A DNA stretch of 42,653 nucleotides from Azospirillum sp. TSO22-1 (lineage in GTDB: Bacteria; Pseudomonadota; Alphaproteobacteria; Azospirillales; Azospirillaceae): NCBI RefSeq assembly GCF_003116015.1, contig NZ_LGQZ01000025.1, positions 1-42,653 on the forward strand, given 5' to 3'. The number at the start of each line of letters is the position of its first letter. The first letter of the stretch is position 1. A model generated the notes under the pieces. That model did no database searches. It was given only the letters and a program-made list of their open reading frames with translations, and was not told the DNA's origin. Shown one piece after another: positions 19,093 to 29,199 of the stretch. Both the position numbers and the translations under genes were made by a program.

Positions 19093-21687
19093 TCAGCGCC
19101 GGGCCGTCAGCATCGCGGCGACCGCCTTGCGCAGTTCCACCGCGACCACCGGCTTGTGCAGCATCCGGATGCCGCTGGCGCGCGCCTCGGCGAGGCGTTC
19201 CGGCGCGGTGTCGCCGGTGATCATCGCCGCCGGCGGGCGGACGCCGAAGTGTTCCTCGATGCTGCGGATCGCCTGGATGCCGGTCTCGCCGTCGCGCAGG
19301 CGGTAGTCGGCGAGGATGGCGTCCGGCGCGCGGCGGCGCTCCTCCATCCGCTGCACCGCCTCGCCGATGGAGCCGGCGGCGACCACCGTGTGGCCCCAGG
19401 ACTCCAGCATCGCCTTCAGGCCCAGCCGGATCAGCGCCTCGTCATCGACCACCAGCAGCAGCCCGTGCGGCTCGCCCCCGTTGGCCGGACGCCCGGGGGT
19501 GGGGGCGTTGGGCGTGCAGGGCTCGGCCAGCGGCAGCTCGACGCTGAACACCGAGCCGTGTTCGGGCCAGGAGCGCACCTCGATTCCGTGGCCGAGCAGC
19601 CGGCTGAGCCGCTTCACCACCGCCAGCCCGAGGCCGAGGCCCTTGCCGCGGTCGCGCTCCGGGTTGCCGAGCTGGAAGAACTCCTCGAAGATCTCGGCCT
19701 GCTTGTCCGGCTCGATGCCGATGCCGGTGTCGTAGACCTCGATCCGCAGACGGCCGCCGCGTTGCCGCCCGCCGACCACCACGCCGCCGCGGCGGGTGTA
19801 ACGCAGCGCGTTCTCGATCAGGTTGCGCAGGATGCGCTCCAGCAGCGTCGGGTCGCTGACCACCGTGGCCCGCGAGCGCACCACCCGGAAACGCAGCCCG
19901 AGCGCCGCCGCGCGCGGTCCGTACTCGGCCGCCAGACGGTCGAACAGCTCGGCCAGCGGCATGGCGACCGGCTGCGGCTCGATCAGGCCGGCGTCGAGGC
20001 GCGAGATGTCCAGCAGGCTGTCGAGCAGCAGGCGCAACGCGTCCAGCGAGCGGTCCATGGCGTCCAGCGCGGCGCCGGCGGCCGGCTCCTGCCCCAGCCG
20101 CTCCTTCAGCACCTCCATGAACAGCAGCAGCGACTGCACCGGCTGGCGCAGGTCGTGGCTGGCGGCGGCGAGGAAGCGGGTCTTGGCATGGTCGGCGCGC
20201 TCGGCGTTCTCCTTGGCGGCGGCCAGCGCCTGCTCCATGGCGCGCCGGCGCTCGATGTCGCGGCCGACCGCCTGCACCTCGCTGAAACGCCCGGCGCCGT
20301 CGAACACCGCGTAGCCCTCCCAGGCGAACCAGCGCGGACCGTCGATGGTCAGCATGCGGTTCTCCAGCGCGGCGCGCGGGTACGGCGGCGCCATGATGCG
20401 CGCCAGCGCGTCGCTGGCGGCGGCGATGCTGTCGGGATGCACGAAGTCGGTCCAGGGGCGGCCGCGGAGCGCGCCCGCGGTGGTGCCGAACAGGCGCGCC
20501 GTGGTGTCGTTGGCGAAGCTCAGCGTGCCGTCGGCGGCGAGGCGCAGCACCATGTCCGACTGCGATTCCACCAGCCCGCGGTAGCGCGCCTCGCTGGCCC
20601 GCAGCGCCTCCTCGGCGGCACGGCGCGCGGCGCGCAGCCGCTCGCGCTCCTCCAGGCCGGCGGCCATCTCGTTGAAGATGTGGGCGAGGCGCCGGGTCTC
20701 CGGCGTGCCGGCGCGGGTTTCCGCGCGCGCAGCGAGGTCGCCGTCGCGCCAGCGCGCCGCCGCCTCGCCCAGCGCGTCCAGCGGCCGCACGATCAGGCGC
20801 CGGCCGCCGATCCCCGCTGCCAGTGCCGTCGCCAGCAGCCCGGCGGCGAGCAGCACCAGGCTCCAGCGCGTCGCCTCGTTGATCGGCGCGAGCCGCGCCT
20901 CCTTGTCGAGGCCGACGGCGAGGAAGACATCGCCCAGCCCGGCCACCGCCGGCGAATAGGCGAAGATGCGCTGCTGGTCGTCCAACCCCGGAAGCTCGGC
21001 CAGCCCCGGCCCGGCGGCGTGCAGGAGCGTGGCCAGCTCCGGGCTCAACAGCTTGCCGCGCCACCCCGCGGCGCTCGCGGTGACGGCCAGGATGGTGCCG
21101 TTGCGGTCGGCCAGCACCACGCAGGTGTTGGGGGGCAGCCGCTTGACGGTCAGCGCCTCGCCCAGCCAGTCCAGGTCGATGGTGAAGGTGACGACGCCGG
21201 CGATCGTGCCCAGCCGGTCGGTGTAGGGGACCGCGAAGGGCCACACCTGCCGGTCGATCGGCAGCCCGTTCACATAGTTGCCGACGGCGAAGGCGCCGCT
21301 CTCGAACGCCCGGTGGACATGGGGAAGGTGGGCGATGGGCACATGCATGGCACGGGTGTCGCTGGCGCAGCGGACGACGCCCAGATCGTCGGTGATGTCC
21401 AGCGTGCCCATGCGGAAGGGCAGCGGCATGCGGTCCAGCAGTTGCTGGCATTCGGCCATGTCGCCACCGCGCACGGACTCGCTGACGGCCACCGTGTCGA
21501 CCAGCTGGCGCACACCCTCCACGATGCGCGTCTGTTCGGCCAGGAGCAGGTCGCGCAGCTGTTGGGCCTCGGCGTTGATCTCGGCCATCCGTGTCCGGCG
21601 CAGCTCCACCACCGTGTAGGCGCCCAGCGCGATGGCGGGCAGCACCGCCAGGAGAACCAGCAGGAACAGCCGCTGGAACAGAGTCAA
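19093..21687 (-). CDS. Hybrid sensor histidine kinase, periplasmic sensor-HAMP-PAS-HK-REC
   Basis: An 864-residue inner-membrane protein. Membrane segments lie at about residues 5-24 and 272-295, with a Cache-like periplasmic sensor between them. HAMP (about 297-348) and PAS (about 368-480) follow. The kinase core has the unusual H-box [12 protein letters not shown] (His about 510), [19 protein letters not shown] and [16 protein letters not shown]-terminal receiver has the phosphoacceptor in [20 protein letters not shown]-type H-boxes are typical of one hybrid-kinase subclass. The start is a TTG with GAGGG 8 bases upstream; no in-frame ATG is nearby. It follows the ABC transporter genes by about 95 bases on the same strand, so it may sense or respond to the transported solute. 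No separate response regulator is beside it. Confidence 0.93.
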   Translation of the reverse strand: MTLFQRLFLLVLLAVLPAIALGAYTVVELRRTRMAEINAEAQQLRDLLLAEQTRIVEGVRQLVDTVAVSESVRGGDMAECQQLLDRMPLPFRMGTLDITDDLGVVRCASDTRAMHVPIAHLPHVHRAFESGAFAVGNYVNGLPIDRQVWPFAVPYTDRLGTIAGVVTFTIDLDWLGEALTVKRLPPNTCVVLADRNGTILAVTASAAGWRGKLLSPELATLLHAAGPGLAELPGLDDQQRIFAYSPAVAGLGDVFLAVGLDKEARLAPINEATRWSLVLLAAGLLATALAAGIGGRRLIVRPLDALGEAAARWRDGDLAARAETRAGTPETRRLAHIFNEMAAGLEERERLRAARRAAEEALRASEARYRGLVESQSDMVLRLAADGTLSFANDTTARLFGTTAGALRGRPWTDFVHPDSIAAASDALARIMAPPYPRAALENRMLTIDGPRWFAWEGYAVFDGAGRFSEVQAVGRDIERRRAMEQALAAAKENAERADHAKTRFLAAASHDLRQPVQSLLLFMEVLKERLGQEPAAGAALDAMDRSLDALRLLLDSLLDISRLDAGLIEPQPVAMPLAELFDRLAAEYGPRAAALGLRFRVVRSRATVVSDPTLLERILRNLIENALRYTRRGGVVVGGRQRGGRLRIEVYDTGIGIEPDKQAEIFEEFFQLGNPERDRGKGLGLGLAVVKRLSRLLGHGIEVRSWPEHGSVFSVELPLAEPCTPNAPTPGRPANGGEPHGLLLVVDDEALIRLGLKAMLESWGHTVVAAGSIGEAVQRMEERRRAPDAILADYRLRDGETGIQAIRSIEEHFGVRPPAAMITGDTAPERLAEARASGIRMLHKPVVAVELRKAVAAMLTARR

Positions 21688-21708
21688 TTCATTCGCCCTC
21701 TAATGAAT
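21687..21708. repeat. Inverted repeat at the start of the kinase gene
   Basis: ATTCATT (21687-21693) and AATGAAT (21702-21708) form a 7-bp dyad with an 8-base spacer, right at the TTG start and covering its ribosome-binding site. It is AT-rich in a GC-rich setting. It could be an operator or a hairpin masking translation start. Confidence 0.4.
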
Positions 21709-21781
21709 GCGCCGGACGTTCTGCCCAATCCGCATGCAATCCGTCAACCGGCGCATGGCCGTCCTGCCGTTTTCGGTCCGT

Positions 21782-22627
21782 TCAGGTGCGGGGGCCGTTG
21801 CGCTCGCCGTAGGCCGCCGCCACCTCGCCGACCGCCATGACGGTCGAGCAGATGCCCGTGAGCACCAGCGCCAGCGCTGCCGCCGCCGGGAAGTCCGACC
21901 CGCTCTCCGACACCATGCTGTACAGCTGCAGCGGCAGGATGGTTAGCCGTGTGCCGACCAGCGCCAGCGCCGTGCCGTAGGCCCCGAACACCACCGCCGC
22001 CACCAGGCAGAAGGCGGTCAGCGCCGTGGTGCGCACCTGCGGCAGCAGGACGTGCAGCAGCGCCTCGCGCGGGGTGGCGCCCAGCGATTCCGCGGCGGCG
22101 AGCTGGGTGCGGTCGAAGTTGACCAGCACCGGCAGCATCAGCATCACCACCCGCGGGATCAGGTAGTAGGAGGTGGCGAAGGCCAGCCCCTGCGGGCTGT
22201 ACAGGATGCCGGCGAACCACGCCGGATCGACGCCCAGCAGCCCCAGCAACTGCGTGACCAGCCCCGCCCGGCCGTAGGCGAGGATGAACCCGTACGCCAC
22301 GATCAGGCCGGAGAAGGTCAGCGGCAGGGCGATGAGGAACGACAGCAGCGCCCGCCAGCGCGGCCCGATCCGCGACAGGTGCAGCGCCACGCAGAACCCC
22401 ACCACCAGCGACGCCGTCGCCGCCACCAGGGTCAGCACGGCGCTGCCGCCCAGGCTGCGCAGGAACATCGGGTTGGCGAATACCCGGCGAAAGGAGCCGG
22501 GGTCGCTCAGCGCGTCCCAGGCGACGGTGGCCAGCGGCAGCGCGAAGAACAGCAGCAGCACGGCCACGCCGGGCGATGCCAGCGTCAGCAGCAGGCGGCG
22601 TGGCCGCAGCGACTGCGTTCTCTTCAC
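21782..22627 (-). CDS. ABC transporter permease (second membrane subunit)
   Basis: A 281-residue inner-membrane permease with about six hydrophobic segments and the cytoplasmic EAA loop (AAAESLGATPREALLHVLLP) that contacts the ATPase. It belongs to the binding-protein-dependent permease type of the Fe(III)/polyamine/phosphonate importers. It starts with GTG, supported by AAGGA 9 bases upstream, 26 bases after the binding-protein gene. Last transporter gene of the operon. Confidence 0.92.
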   Translation of the reverse strand: MKRTQSLRPRRLLLTLASPGVAVLLLFFALPLATVAWDALSDPGSFRRVFANPMFLRSLGGSAVLTLVAATASLVVGFCVALHLSRIGPRWRALLSFLIALPLTFSGLIVAYGFILAYGRAGLVTQLLGLLGVDPAWFAGILYSPQGLAFATSYYLIPRVVMLMLPVLVNFDRTQLAAAESLGATPREALLHVLLPQVRTTALTAFCLVAAVVFGAYGTALALVGTRLTILPLQLYSMVSESGSDFPAAAALALVLTGICSTVMAVGEVAAAYGERNGPRT

Positions 22628-22653
22628 GGGGCTTTTTCCTTATCACCCGCCCA

Positions 22654-23736
22654 TCATTGACCAATCGCCACCTTGGCCCAGCCGGAGTCGATCTCGCCCT
22701 TCTTGGCGGCGGCGGCGCGGACGTCCAGCGGGTGCACCTGCGGGGCGGGCGGCAGCTTGTCGGCCACACTGTCCGGCAGCTTGACGCCCGGCACCGACGG
22801 GCGCACGTAGCCCTGCGCGAAGATGCCCTGGCCGAACTCGGTCATGATGAAGTTCAGCCACAGCTTGCCGGCGTTCGGGTTGGGGGCGTTCTTCACCAGA
22901 CTGATGCCGTAGGGGGCGGCGACCGACGCCTCCCTGGGGATGACCACGGCGACGGCGTCGCCCAGGCCGTCCACGTACTTGGCCTTCAGGCCGTCGTTCT
23001 CGTAACTGATCCAGATCGGGATCTCGCCCTTGACGAACTGGGCGTACGGCGTGGTGCCGACGACGCGGAGCACGTTGCCCGACTTGTGCAGCTTGCCCAG
23101 GTAGTCGATGCCCGGCTGCACGTTGGTCATGTCGCCGCCGGCCGCGTAGTTGGCGGCGAAGGACAGCACCTGCCCGACGCCGGTCGAGCGCGGGTCGAGG
23201 TAGACGACCGAGTTCTTGTGCTCGGGCTTCAGCAGGTCGGCCCAGGACTGCGGCACCTCCTTGACCAGCTTCGTGTTGACCACGAAGGCGATGGTCAGGG
23301 AGTGGATGGTGAACCACTTGCCCTCGGGGTCGCGGAACACGTCGGGCAGCTTGTCGAAGTTCACCGGCTTGAACGGCGCCACCACGTCCTTCGCCATGGC
23401 GTCCACCGCCGAGGCGGCGAAGTAGTAGGCGGTGTCCGCCTGCGGGCGGTTGCGTGCCTTGTCCAGCGCCACCACCGTGGCCGCCGAGCCGAGGTCGTTG
23501 TAGGTGATCTCGACGTTCGGGTAGCGCTTCTTGAAGGCCGCGAACTGCGCCGCCCAGTTGGCCCAGGTCGGGCCGGTGTCGAAGGAGACGACCATGCCTT
23601 CCTTCGACGCGGCCTCGTAGAGGTCCTTCTCACCCGGGTACAGCTCGGGCGAGTCGGCGGCGGTCTGCGCCAGGGCGGCGCCGGCCAGACAGAACAGCGC
23701 GCCGATCGCCGCCGCCGCGGTCCGCAAGAGTTTCAT
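22654..23736 (-). CDS. ABC transporter periplasmic solute-binding protein
   Basis: A 360-residue secreted binding protein of extracellular solute-binding family 1. The signal peptide is MKLLRTAAAAIGALFCLAGAALA, with cleavage before QTAAD. The mature start (ELYPGEKDLYEAASKEGMVVSFDTG) resembles ferric-ion, 2-aminoethylphosphonate and putrescine binding proteins; I cannot decide among these. No clear tyrosine pair typical of iron binding is obvious, so iron is not assured. A very strong AAGGAGGA ribosome-binding site suggests high expression, as usual for binding proteins. Confidence 0.92.
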   Translation of the reverse strand: MKLLRTAAAAIGALFCLAGAALAQTAADSPELYPGEKDLYEAASKEGMVVSFDTGPTWANWAAQFAAFKKRYPNVEITYNDLGSAATVVALDKARNRPQADTAYYFAASAVDAMAKDVVAPFKPVNFDKLPDVFRDPEGKWFTIHSLTIAFVVNTKLVKEVPQSWADLLKPEHKNSVVYLDPRSTGVGQVLSFAANYAAGGDMTNVQPGIDYLGKLHKSGNVLRVVGTTPYAQFVKGEIPIWISYENDGLKAKYVDGLGDAVAVVIPREASVAAPYGISLVKNAPNPNAGKLWLNFIMTEFGQGIFAQGYVRPSVPGVKLPDSVADKLPPAPQVHPLDVRAAAAKKGEIDSGWAKVAIGQ

Positions 23737-23763
23737 GGCCGTCCTCCTTCGGGGTTGTCGGTG

Positions 23764-24803
<1,040 letters not shown>

Positions 24804-24807
<4 letters not shown>

Positions 24808-25583
24808 TGCGCGTGCCTCCCGGTGGCGCGGTGGGCGGTCAGCGCGCCGGCGGCCGACGCGGTGAGCGCCAGGGCCAGCAGGATCACCGTCGCCGCGCAG
24901 GCGAAGCCGGTGGCGCCGTAGAAGGCCTGCAGCAGCACGACCGGGTACGGCCGCGTCAGGAACCCGGCAACAAGGTTGGACAGCTGGAACTCCCCGATCG
25001 ACAGTGCCGCCACCATGATCAACCCCGACGCCAGGCTGTGCCGCAGGCTGGGCATCACGATCTCGGCCAGCGTGCGCAGCGGCCCGGCGCCCAGCGATTC
25101 GGCGGCGGTTTCCAGCTCGGCGAGGCGCAGGTGGCGCATGTCGCCGACCAGCGTCTGCAGCAGGTAGGGCAGGGTGAGCACCACGTGCCCGCCGACCAGC
25201 ACGCCGGCGCTGCCGAGGAAGGGCAGGGTGTCGCTGGAGAACACCAGCACGAAGCCGAAGGCCAGCACGATGGGCGGCACCGCGATGGGCAGCAGGTAGA
25301 GGATGCGCGCCGCCGCCCGCACTCCGCGCGACGCGGCGCCGTAGATGGCGTAGGCCAGCGGCAGACCGATCAGCGCGTCGATGACGCAGGTCGCGGCGCA
25401 CACGCGCAAGCTGACCCAGAAGGCGCGCTGGAAGCTGCCATCCGTGTAGACGGCTTCGTACCACCGGTCGGTAAAACCGGAGGGTAGCATGCTGTTCAAC
25501 CATACGTCGCCGAAGGAGCCGACGATCAGCAGAAGAATCGGCAGGAACAGATAGGCGAGGTAGACCCCTGTAATCCAGGCCAT
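24804..25583 (-). CDS. ABC transporter permease (first membrane subunit)
   Basis: A 259-residue permease with about six membrane segments and the EAA loop AAESLGAGPLRTLAEIVMP. It is the first gene of the operon permease-ATPase-binding protein-permease. It pairs with the permease at 21782-22627 to form the heterodimeric channel. The gene order with the ATPase between permease and binding protein is less usual than binding protein first. Confidence 0.92.
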
Positions 25584-25634
25584 TGTGGCTCCGCTGGCGC
25601 GTTTGGTGCGCTTCGTGTTGCGTCTCCTAAAGCG

Positions 25635-25662
25635 AGCATACGGCAGTAGTTGCCACCGACAA
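25635..25662 (-). promoter_or_regulatory. Candidate sigma-70 promoter of the ABC operon
   Basis: On the minus strand TTGTCG and TATGCT are separated by 16 bases, about 52 bases before the first permease ATG. The -35 matches 4 of 6 and the -10 4 of 6 consensus bases. It is the best pair in the divergent gap, but such matches are not rare. Confidence 0.35.
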
Positions 25663-25723
25663 AAGCCTTCTTAGGGCGGAGGGCGCACGCCGGTGGTGCA
25701 TGTGCTCGTCCGACGGACGATGT

Positions 25724-25737
25724 TTGATGCGGATCAT
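25724..25737. promoter_or_regulatory. FNR/FixK-like box upstream of hypD
   Basis: TTGATGCGGATCAT matches TTGAT-N4-ATCAA at 9 of 10 positions. Its centre is 42 bases before the hypD ATG. FNR-type control of hyp operons is known in rhizobia (FnrN on hypBFCDEX), so the functional link fits. Confidence 0.6.
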
Positions 25738-25752
25738 GGACCCGGCGGCGGC

Positions 25753-25771
25753 GCCGTGCGACAAGCACGGC
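25753..25771 (+). promoter_or_regulatory. Hairpin immediately before hypD start
   Basis: GCCGTGC (25753-25759) and GCACGGC (25765-25771) form a perfect 7-bp stem with the loop GACAA that ends one base before the hypD ATG. No Shine-Dalgarno sequence is visible in this stretch. If transcribed it would occupy the ribosome-binding position. Confidence 0.45.
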
Positions 25772-25772
25772 C

Positions 25773-26909
25773 ATGAAGTATGTCGAGGAATTCCGTGACG
25801 CCGCGCTTGCCCGCGGCTTGGCCGGGGCGATCCGCCGCGCGGCCGATCCGGCGCGCCGTTACCACATCATGGAATTCTGCGGCGGCCACACCCACGCCAT
25901 CGCCCGCTACGGCATCCCCGACCTGCTTCCGCCGAACGTGCGGTTGATCCATGGGCCTGGCTGCCCGGTCTGCGTGTTGCCGGTGGGGCGAATCGACGAC
26001 GCGATCAGCATCGCCCGGCGGCCCGGCGCGATTCTCTGCACCTACGGCGACGTGATGCGCGTCCCGGCGTCGGGGCGCATGAGCCTGATCAAGGCGAAGG
26101 CGGAGGGCGCCGACGTCCGCATGGTGCTGTCCACCACCGACGCGCTGAGGATCGCCGAGGCCAACCCGGGGCGGGAAGTCGTGTTCTTCGCCATCGGCTT
26201 CGAGACCACGACGCCGCCCACCGCGGTGGCGCTGCAACTGGCCAGGGCGAAGGGCATCGCCAATTTCTCGGTGTTCTGCAACCACGTGCTGACCCCGGCG
26301 GCGATCTCCAACATCCTGGAGAGCCCGGAGGTGCGCGAACTGGGCACGGTGCCGCTGGACGCCTTCATCGGGCCGGCGCACGTTTCGACCATCATCGGCA
26401 GCCGCCCCTACGAGTACTTCGCCGAGGAGTACCGGAAGCCGGTGGTGGTCGCCGGGTTCGAGCCGCTGGACGTCATGCAGGCGATCCTGATGCTGGTCAC
26501 CCAGATCAACGAGGACCGGGCGGAGGTGGAGAACCAGTTCATCCGCGCCGTCACCCGCGACGGCAACCGCAAGGCGCAGGCGCTGGTCGCCGACGTGTTC
26601 GAGCTGCGCCGGTCGTTCGAGTGGCGCGGCCTCGGCCTCGTGCCGTACAGCGCGCTGAGGATCAAGGAGGCCTACGCCGCCTGGGACGCCGAGCGGCGCT
26701 TCGCCATCCCCAACGCCATGGTGCCCGACCACAAGGCCTGCGCCTGCGGCGCCATCCTGCGCGGGCTGAAGCGGCCGACCGACTGCAAGCTGTTCGGCAC
26801 CGCCTGCACGCCGGAGAGCCCGATGGGCTCCTGCATGGTGTCGGCCGAGGGGGCGTGCGCGGCGCACTACACCTACGGCCGGTTCCGCGACCACACGGCG
26901 GTGGCCTGA
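25773..26909 (+). CDS. hypD: [NiFe]-hydrogenase maturation protein HypD
   Basis: A 378-residue iron-sulfur scaffold that, with HypC, assembles the Fe(CN)2CO group of [NiFe]-hydrogenases. Conserved motifs are FCGGHTHA, GPGCPVCV, the GFETTTP region, and the C-terminal cysteines (CACGAILRG, DCKLFG, GTACTPESPMGSCMVS) that bind the [4Fe-4S] cluster. Length is normal and the MKYVEEFRD start is conserved. The stop overlaps the hypX start by one base (TGATG). No hypA, B, C, E, F or hydrogenase structural genes are in the window. Confidence 0.97.
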   Translation: MKYVEEFRDAALARGLAGAIRRAADPARRYHIMEFCGGHTHAIARYGIPDLLPPNVRLIHGPGCPVCVLPVGRIDDAISIARRPGAILCTYGDVMRVPASGRMSLIKAKAEGADVRMVLSTTDALRIAEANPGREVVFFAIGFETTTPPTAVALQLARAKGIANFSVFCNHVLTPAAISNILESPEVRELGTVPLDAFIGPAHVSTIIGSRPYEYFAEEYRKPVVVAGFEPLDVMQAILMLVTQINEDRAEVENQFIRAVTRDGNRKAQALVADVFELRRSFEWRGLGLVPYSALRIKEAYAAWDAERRFAIPNAMVPDHKACACGAILRGLKRPTDCKLFGTACTPESPMGSCMVSAEGACAAHYTYGRFRDHTAVA

Positions 26910-28564
26910 TGCGCATCCTGCTCCTCGTCCACGCCTTCAACAGCTTGGCGCAGCGCCTGTACGTAGACCTCGCCGAGCGCGGCCACACGCTGTCCATCGA
27001 GTTCGACGTCAACGACGGCGTGACCGCCGAAGCGGTGGAGCGCTTTCGTCCTGACCTGCTGCTGGCGCCGTTCCTCAAGCGCGCGATCCCCGAGGCGGTG
27101 TGGCGCCGGCTGCCCTGTCTGGTCGTCCACCCCGGCCCGCCGGGCGACCGCGGCCCGTCGTCGCTGGATTGGGCGGTGCTGGAGGGCGCTGCGGAGTGGG
27201 GCGTCACCGTCCTGCAGGCCAACGGGGAGTTCGACGCCGGCGACGTTTGGGCGTCACGCGCGTTCCCGATGCGCGCCGCGCCGAAGGCCAGCCTGTACCG
27301 CCGCGAGGTGACCGAGGCGGCCGTCGAGGCCGTGCTGGAGGCGCTGGAGCGTCTGGAGCGCGGCGAGTCCCCGACGCCCGTCGATCCGGCGCTCGTCCGG
27401 ACACGCCCGCCGATGCGGCAGGCCGACCGGGCCATCGACTGGAGCCGTGACGCCACCGCCACCGTGCTGCGCAAGATCCGCAGTGGCGACGGCGTTCCCG
27501 GCGTGCGCGACGGCGGTCTCGGCCTGTTCGACGCCCATCCGGAGAGCCGACTGAAGGGCGTCCCCGGCGCGTGGCTGGCGCGATGGCAAGGCGCAGTGTG
27601 CCGGGCCACGGTGGACGGCGCGGTGTGGATCGGCGCGATGAAGGCACGCTCACCGGGGCCGCACGCGCCGACGCTGAAGCTGCCGGCATCGATGGTGCTG
27701 GCCGCCGACCTGCCGGAGGTGCAAGGCGATCATCGCGACCTCTGGTACGAGGAAGCCGACGGCGTCGGGTACCTGTATTTCCCGTTCACCAACGGCGCCA
27801 TGAGCGCGGAGCAGTGCGCGCGCCTGCTGACGGCCTACCAGGAGGCGTGCAGGCGCGACACCCGCGTGCTGGTGCTGATGGGCGGCGAGGATTTCTGGAG
27901 CAACGGCATCCACCTCAACGTCATCGAGGCGGCCCCCAGCCCCGCTGACGAGTCCTGGCGCACCATCAACGCCATCGACGACGTGGCCCGCGCTGTGCTG
28001 ACCACCACGGACAAGCTCACCGTCTCGGCGTTGTCCGGCAACGCCGGGGCGGGCGGGGTCTTCCTGGCGCTGGCGGCCGATCAGGTGTGGGCGCGCGGCG
28101 GCGTGGTGCTCAACCCGCACTACAAGGGCATGGGCAACCTGTACGGCTCCGAGTACTGGACCTACGTGCTGCCCCGCCGCGTCGGCGAGGAGCGCGCCCG
28201 CGCCGTTACCGAGGCGCGCCTACCCATGGGCATGCCGGAGGCGCGGCGCCTCGCCCTCGTGGACGCGGCGTTCGGCGTGTGCGTTGCCAACTTCCGCGCC
28301 GAGGTGGTGGAGCGCGCCCGCGCATTGGCGGCCGACCCGGCCCTGCCGGCGCTGCTCGCCGACAAGCGCGCCCGCCGCGCCGCCGACGAGGCCGCCAAGC
28401 CGCTGGAGCAATACCGCGCCGAGGAACTGGAGCGCATGCGCTTCAACTTCTACGGCTTCGACCCGAGCTACCACGTCGCGCGGTACAACTTCGTCTTCAA
28501 GGTGCCGAAGTCGCGCACGCCGCTGTACCTGGCGGCGCATCGGCGCACGTGCCCCCACCCCTGA
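26909..28564 (+). CDS. hypX: Hydrogenase maturation protein HypX (aerobic CO-ligand synthesis)
   Basis: A 551-residue two-domain protein. Residues about 1-270 resemble formyl-tetrahydrofolate transferases (HPGPPGDRGPSSLDWAVLEG is the HypX hallmark). Residues about 285-551 are enoyl-CoA hydratase/crotonase-like (ALSGNAGAGGVFLALAADQV, GNLYGSEYWTYVLPRR). In Aquifex and Ralstonia homologues the formyl group of formyl-THF is passed to CoA and decarbonylated to give the CO ligand of [NiFe]-hydrogenase under oxic conditions. Translation is probably coupled to hypD through the TGATG overlap. The longer frame back to 26621 is a shadow of hypD. The gene runs directly into a GC-rich repeat at its 3' end. 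Confidence 0.95.
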   Translation: MRILLLVHAFNSLAQRLYVDLAERGHTLSIEFDVNDGVTAEAVERFRPDLLLAPFLKRAIPEAVWRRLPCLVVHPGPPGDRGPSSLDWAVLEGAAEWGVTVLQANGEFDAGDVWASRAFPMRAAPKASLYRREVTEAAVEAVLEALERLERGESPTPVDPALVRTRPPMRQADRAIDWSRDATATVLRKIRSGDGVPGVRDGGLGLFDAHPESRLKGVPGAWLARWQGAVCRATVDGAVWIGAMKARSPGPHAPTLKLPASMVLAADLPEVQGDHRDLWYEEADGVGYLYFPFTNGAMSAEQCARLLTAYQEACRRDTRVLVLMGGEDFWSNGIHLNVIEAAPSPADESWRTINAIDDVARAVLTTTDKLTVSALSGNAGAGGVFLALAADQVWARGGVVLNPHYKGMGNLYGSEYWTYVLPRRVGEERARAVTEARLPMGMPEARRLALVDAAFGVCVANFRAEVVERARALAADPALPALLADKRARRAADEAAKPLEQYRAEELERMRFNFYGFDPSYHVARYNFVFKVPKSRTPLYLAAHRRTCPHP

Positions 28565-28650
28565 CCCCTCCCCCGCTTCGCAGGGGAGGGGAACTCCGCC
28601 GCCAGCCGTGAAAGCCCTCCCCCGCCCAGCGGGGGAGGGTTAGGGTGGGG
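28553..28650. repeat. GC-rich interspersed palindromic repeat
   Basis: Two perfect hairpins lie back to back: CCCCTCCCC/GGGGAGGGG (28565-28573 with 28583-28591) and CCCTCCCCCGC/GCGGGGGAGGG (28615-28625 with 28629-28639). The outer parts (CCCCCACCC at left, GGGTGGGGG at right) also pair. From memory this CCCTCCCCCGC type is a common dispersed intergenic repeat in alphaproteobacterial genomes. It starts within the last codons of hypX and fills the convergent gap to the next gene, where it may act as bidirectional terminator. Confidence 0.75.
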
Positions 28651-28651
28651 G

Positions 28652-29176
28652 TTATCGTTCGACGGGTTTGAGCCCGCGCGCGTACTGCTTCGCCCGCTCG
28701 CGGTAGACCAGCGCCGGCCCGGCCAGCCGCGCGAGGTCGTCGTCGCCGACCTGCCGCATGATCTTGCCGGGCATGCCCATGACCACCGAGCCGTCGGGGA
28801 TCACCTTGCCCTCGGCGATCAGCGCGTGCGCGCCGATCAGGCAGTTGCGGCCGATCTTCGCGCCGTTGAGGACCGTGGCGCCGATGCCGATCAGCGTGCC
28901 GTCGCCGATGGTGCAGCCGTGCAGCATCGCCTGATGCCCGACCGTCACGTTCTTTCCCATGGTCAGGGGAAAGCCCGGATCGACGTGCAGCACCGCGTTG
29001 TCCTGCACGTTGCTGCCTTCGCCGATCAGGATGCGTTCCGCCTCGGCGCGCAGCACGGCGCCCCACCACACCGACGCCTCGTCCTCCAGCACCACGTCGC
29101 CGACCAGCGCGGCGTTGGGCGCCGCCCAGCTCGACGCCGCGAGCTGCGGCGCCTTTCCGTCGATCTCGTAGAGCAC
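28652..29176 (-). CDS. Gamma-carbonic anhydrase-like hexapeptide protein
   Basis: A 174-residue left-handed beta-helix protein of the YrdA/PaaY/CaiE group. Hexapeptide repeats run over about residues 20-135. The three zinc-binding histidine positions are present (LHVD and GHQAMLHGC). Activity as carbonic anhydrase is known only for some family members, so the function is open. The start is GTG with GGGAGGG upstream. It lies 23 bases after lutC on the same strand, so it may be the last gene of the dld-lutABC transcript. Confidence 0.9.
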   Translation of the reverse strand: MLYEIDGKAPQLAASSWAAPNAALVGDVVLEDEASVWWGAVLRAEAERILIGEGSNVQDNAVLHVDPGFPLTMGKNVTVGHQAMLHGCTIGDGTLIGIGATVLNGAKIGRNCLIGAHALIAEGKVIPDGSVVMGMPGKIMRQVGDDDLARLAGPALVYRERAKQYARGLKPVER

Positions 29177-29199
29177 CCCGACCCTCCCTTATGGTGTCG

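Noticed and set aside
25692..25705. GG-N10-GC sequence upstream of hypD as a sigma-54 promoter
   Set aside because: Only the GG and GC spacing fits; the surrounding bases (CGGTGG and TGTGCT) match the TGGCAC/TTGC consensus poorly, and the FNR-like box nearer the gene is a better candidate.
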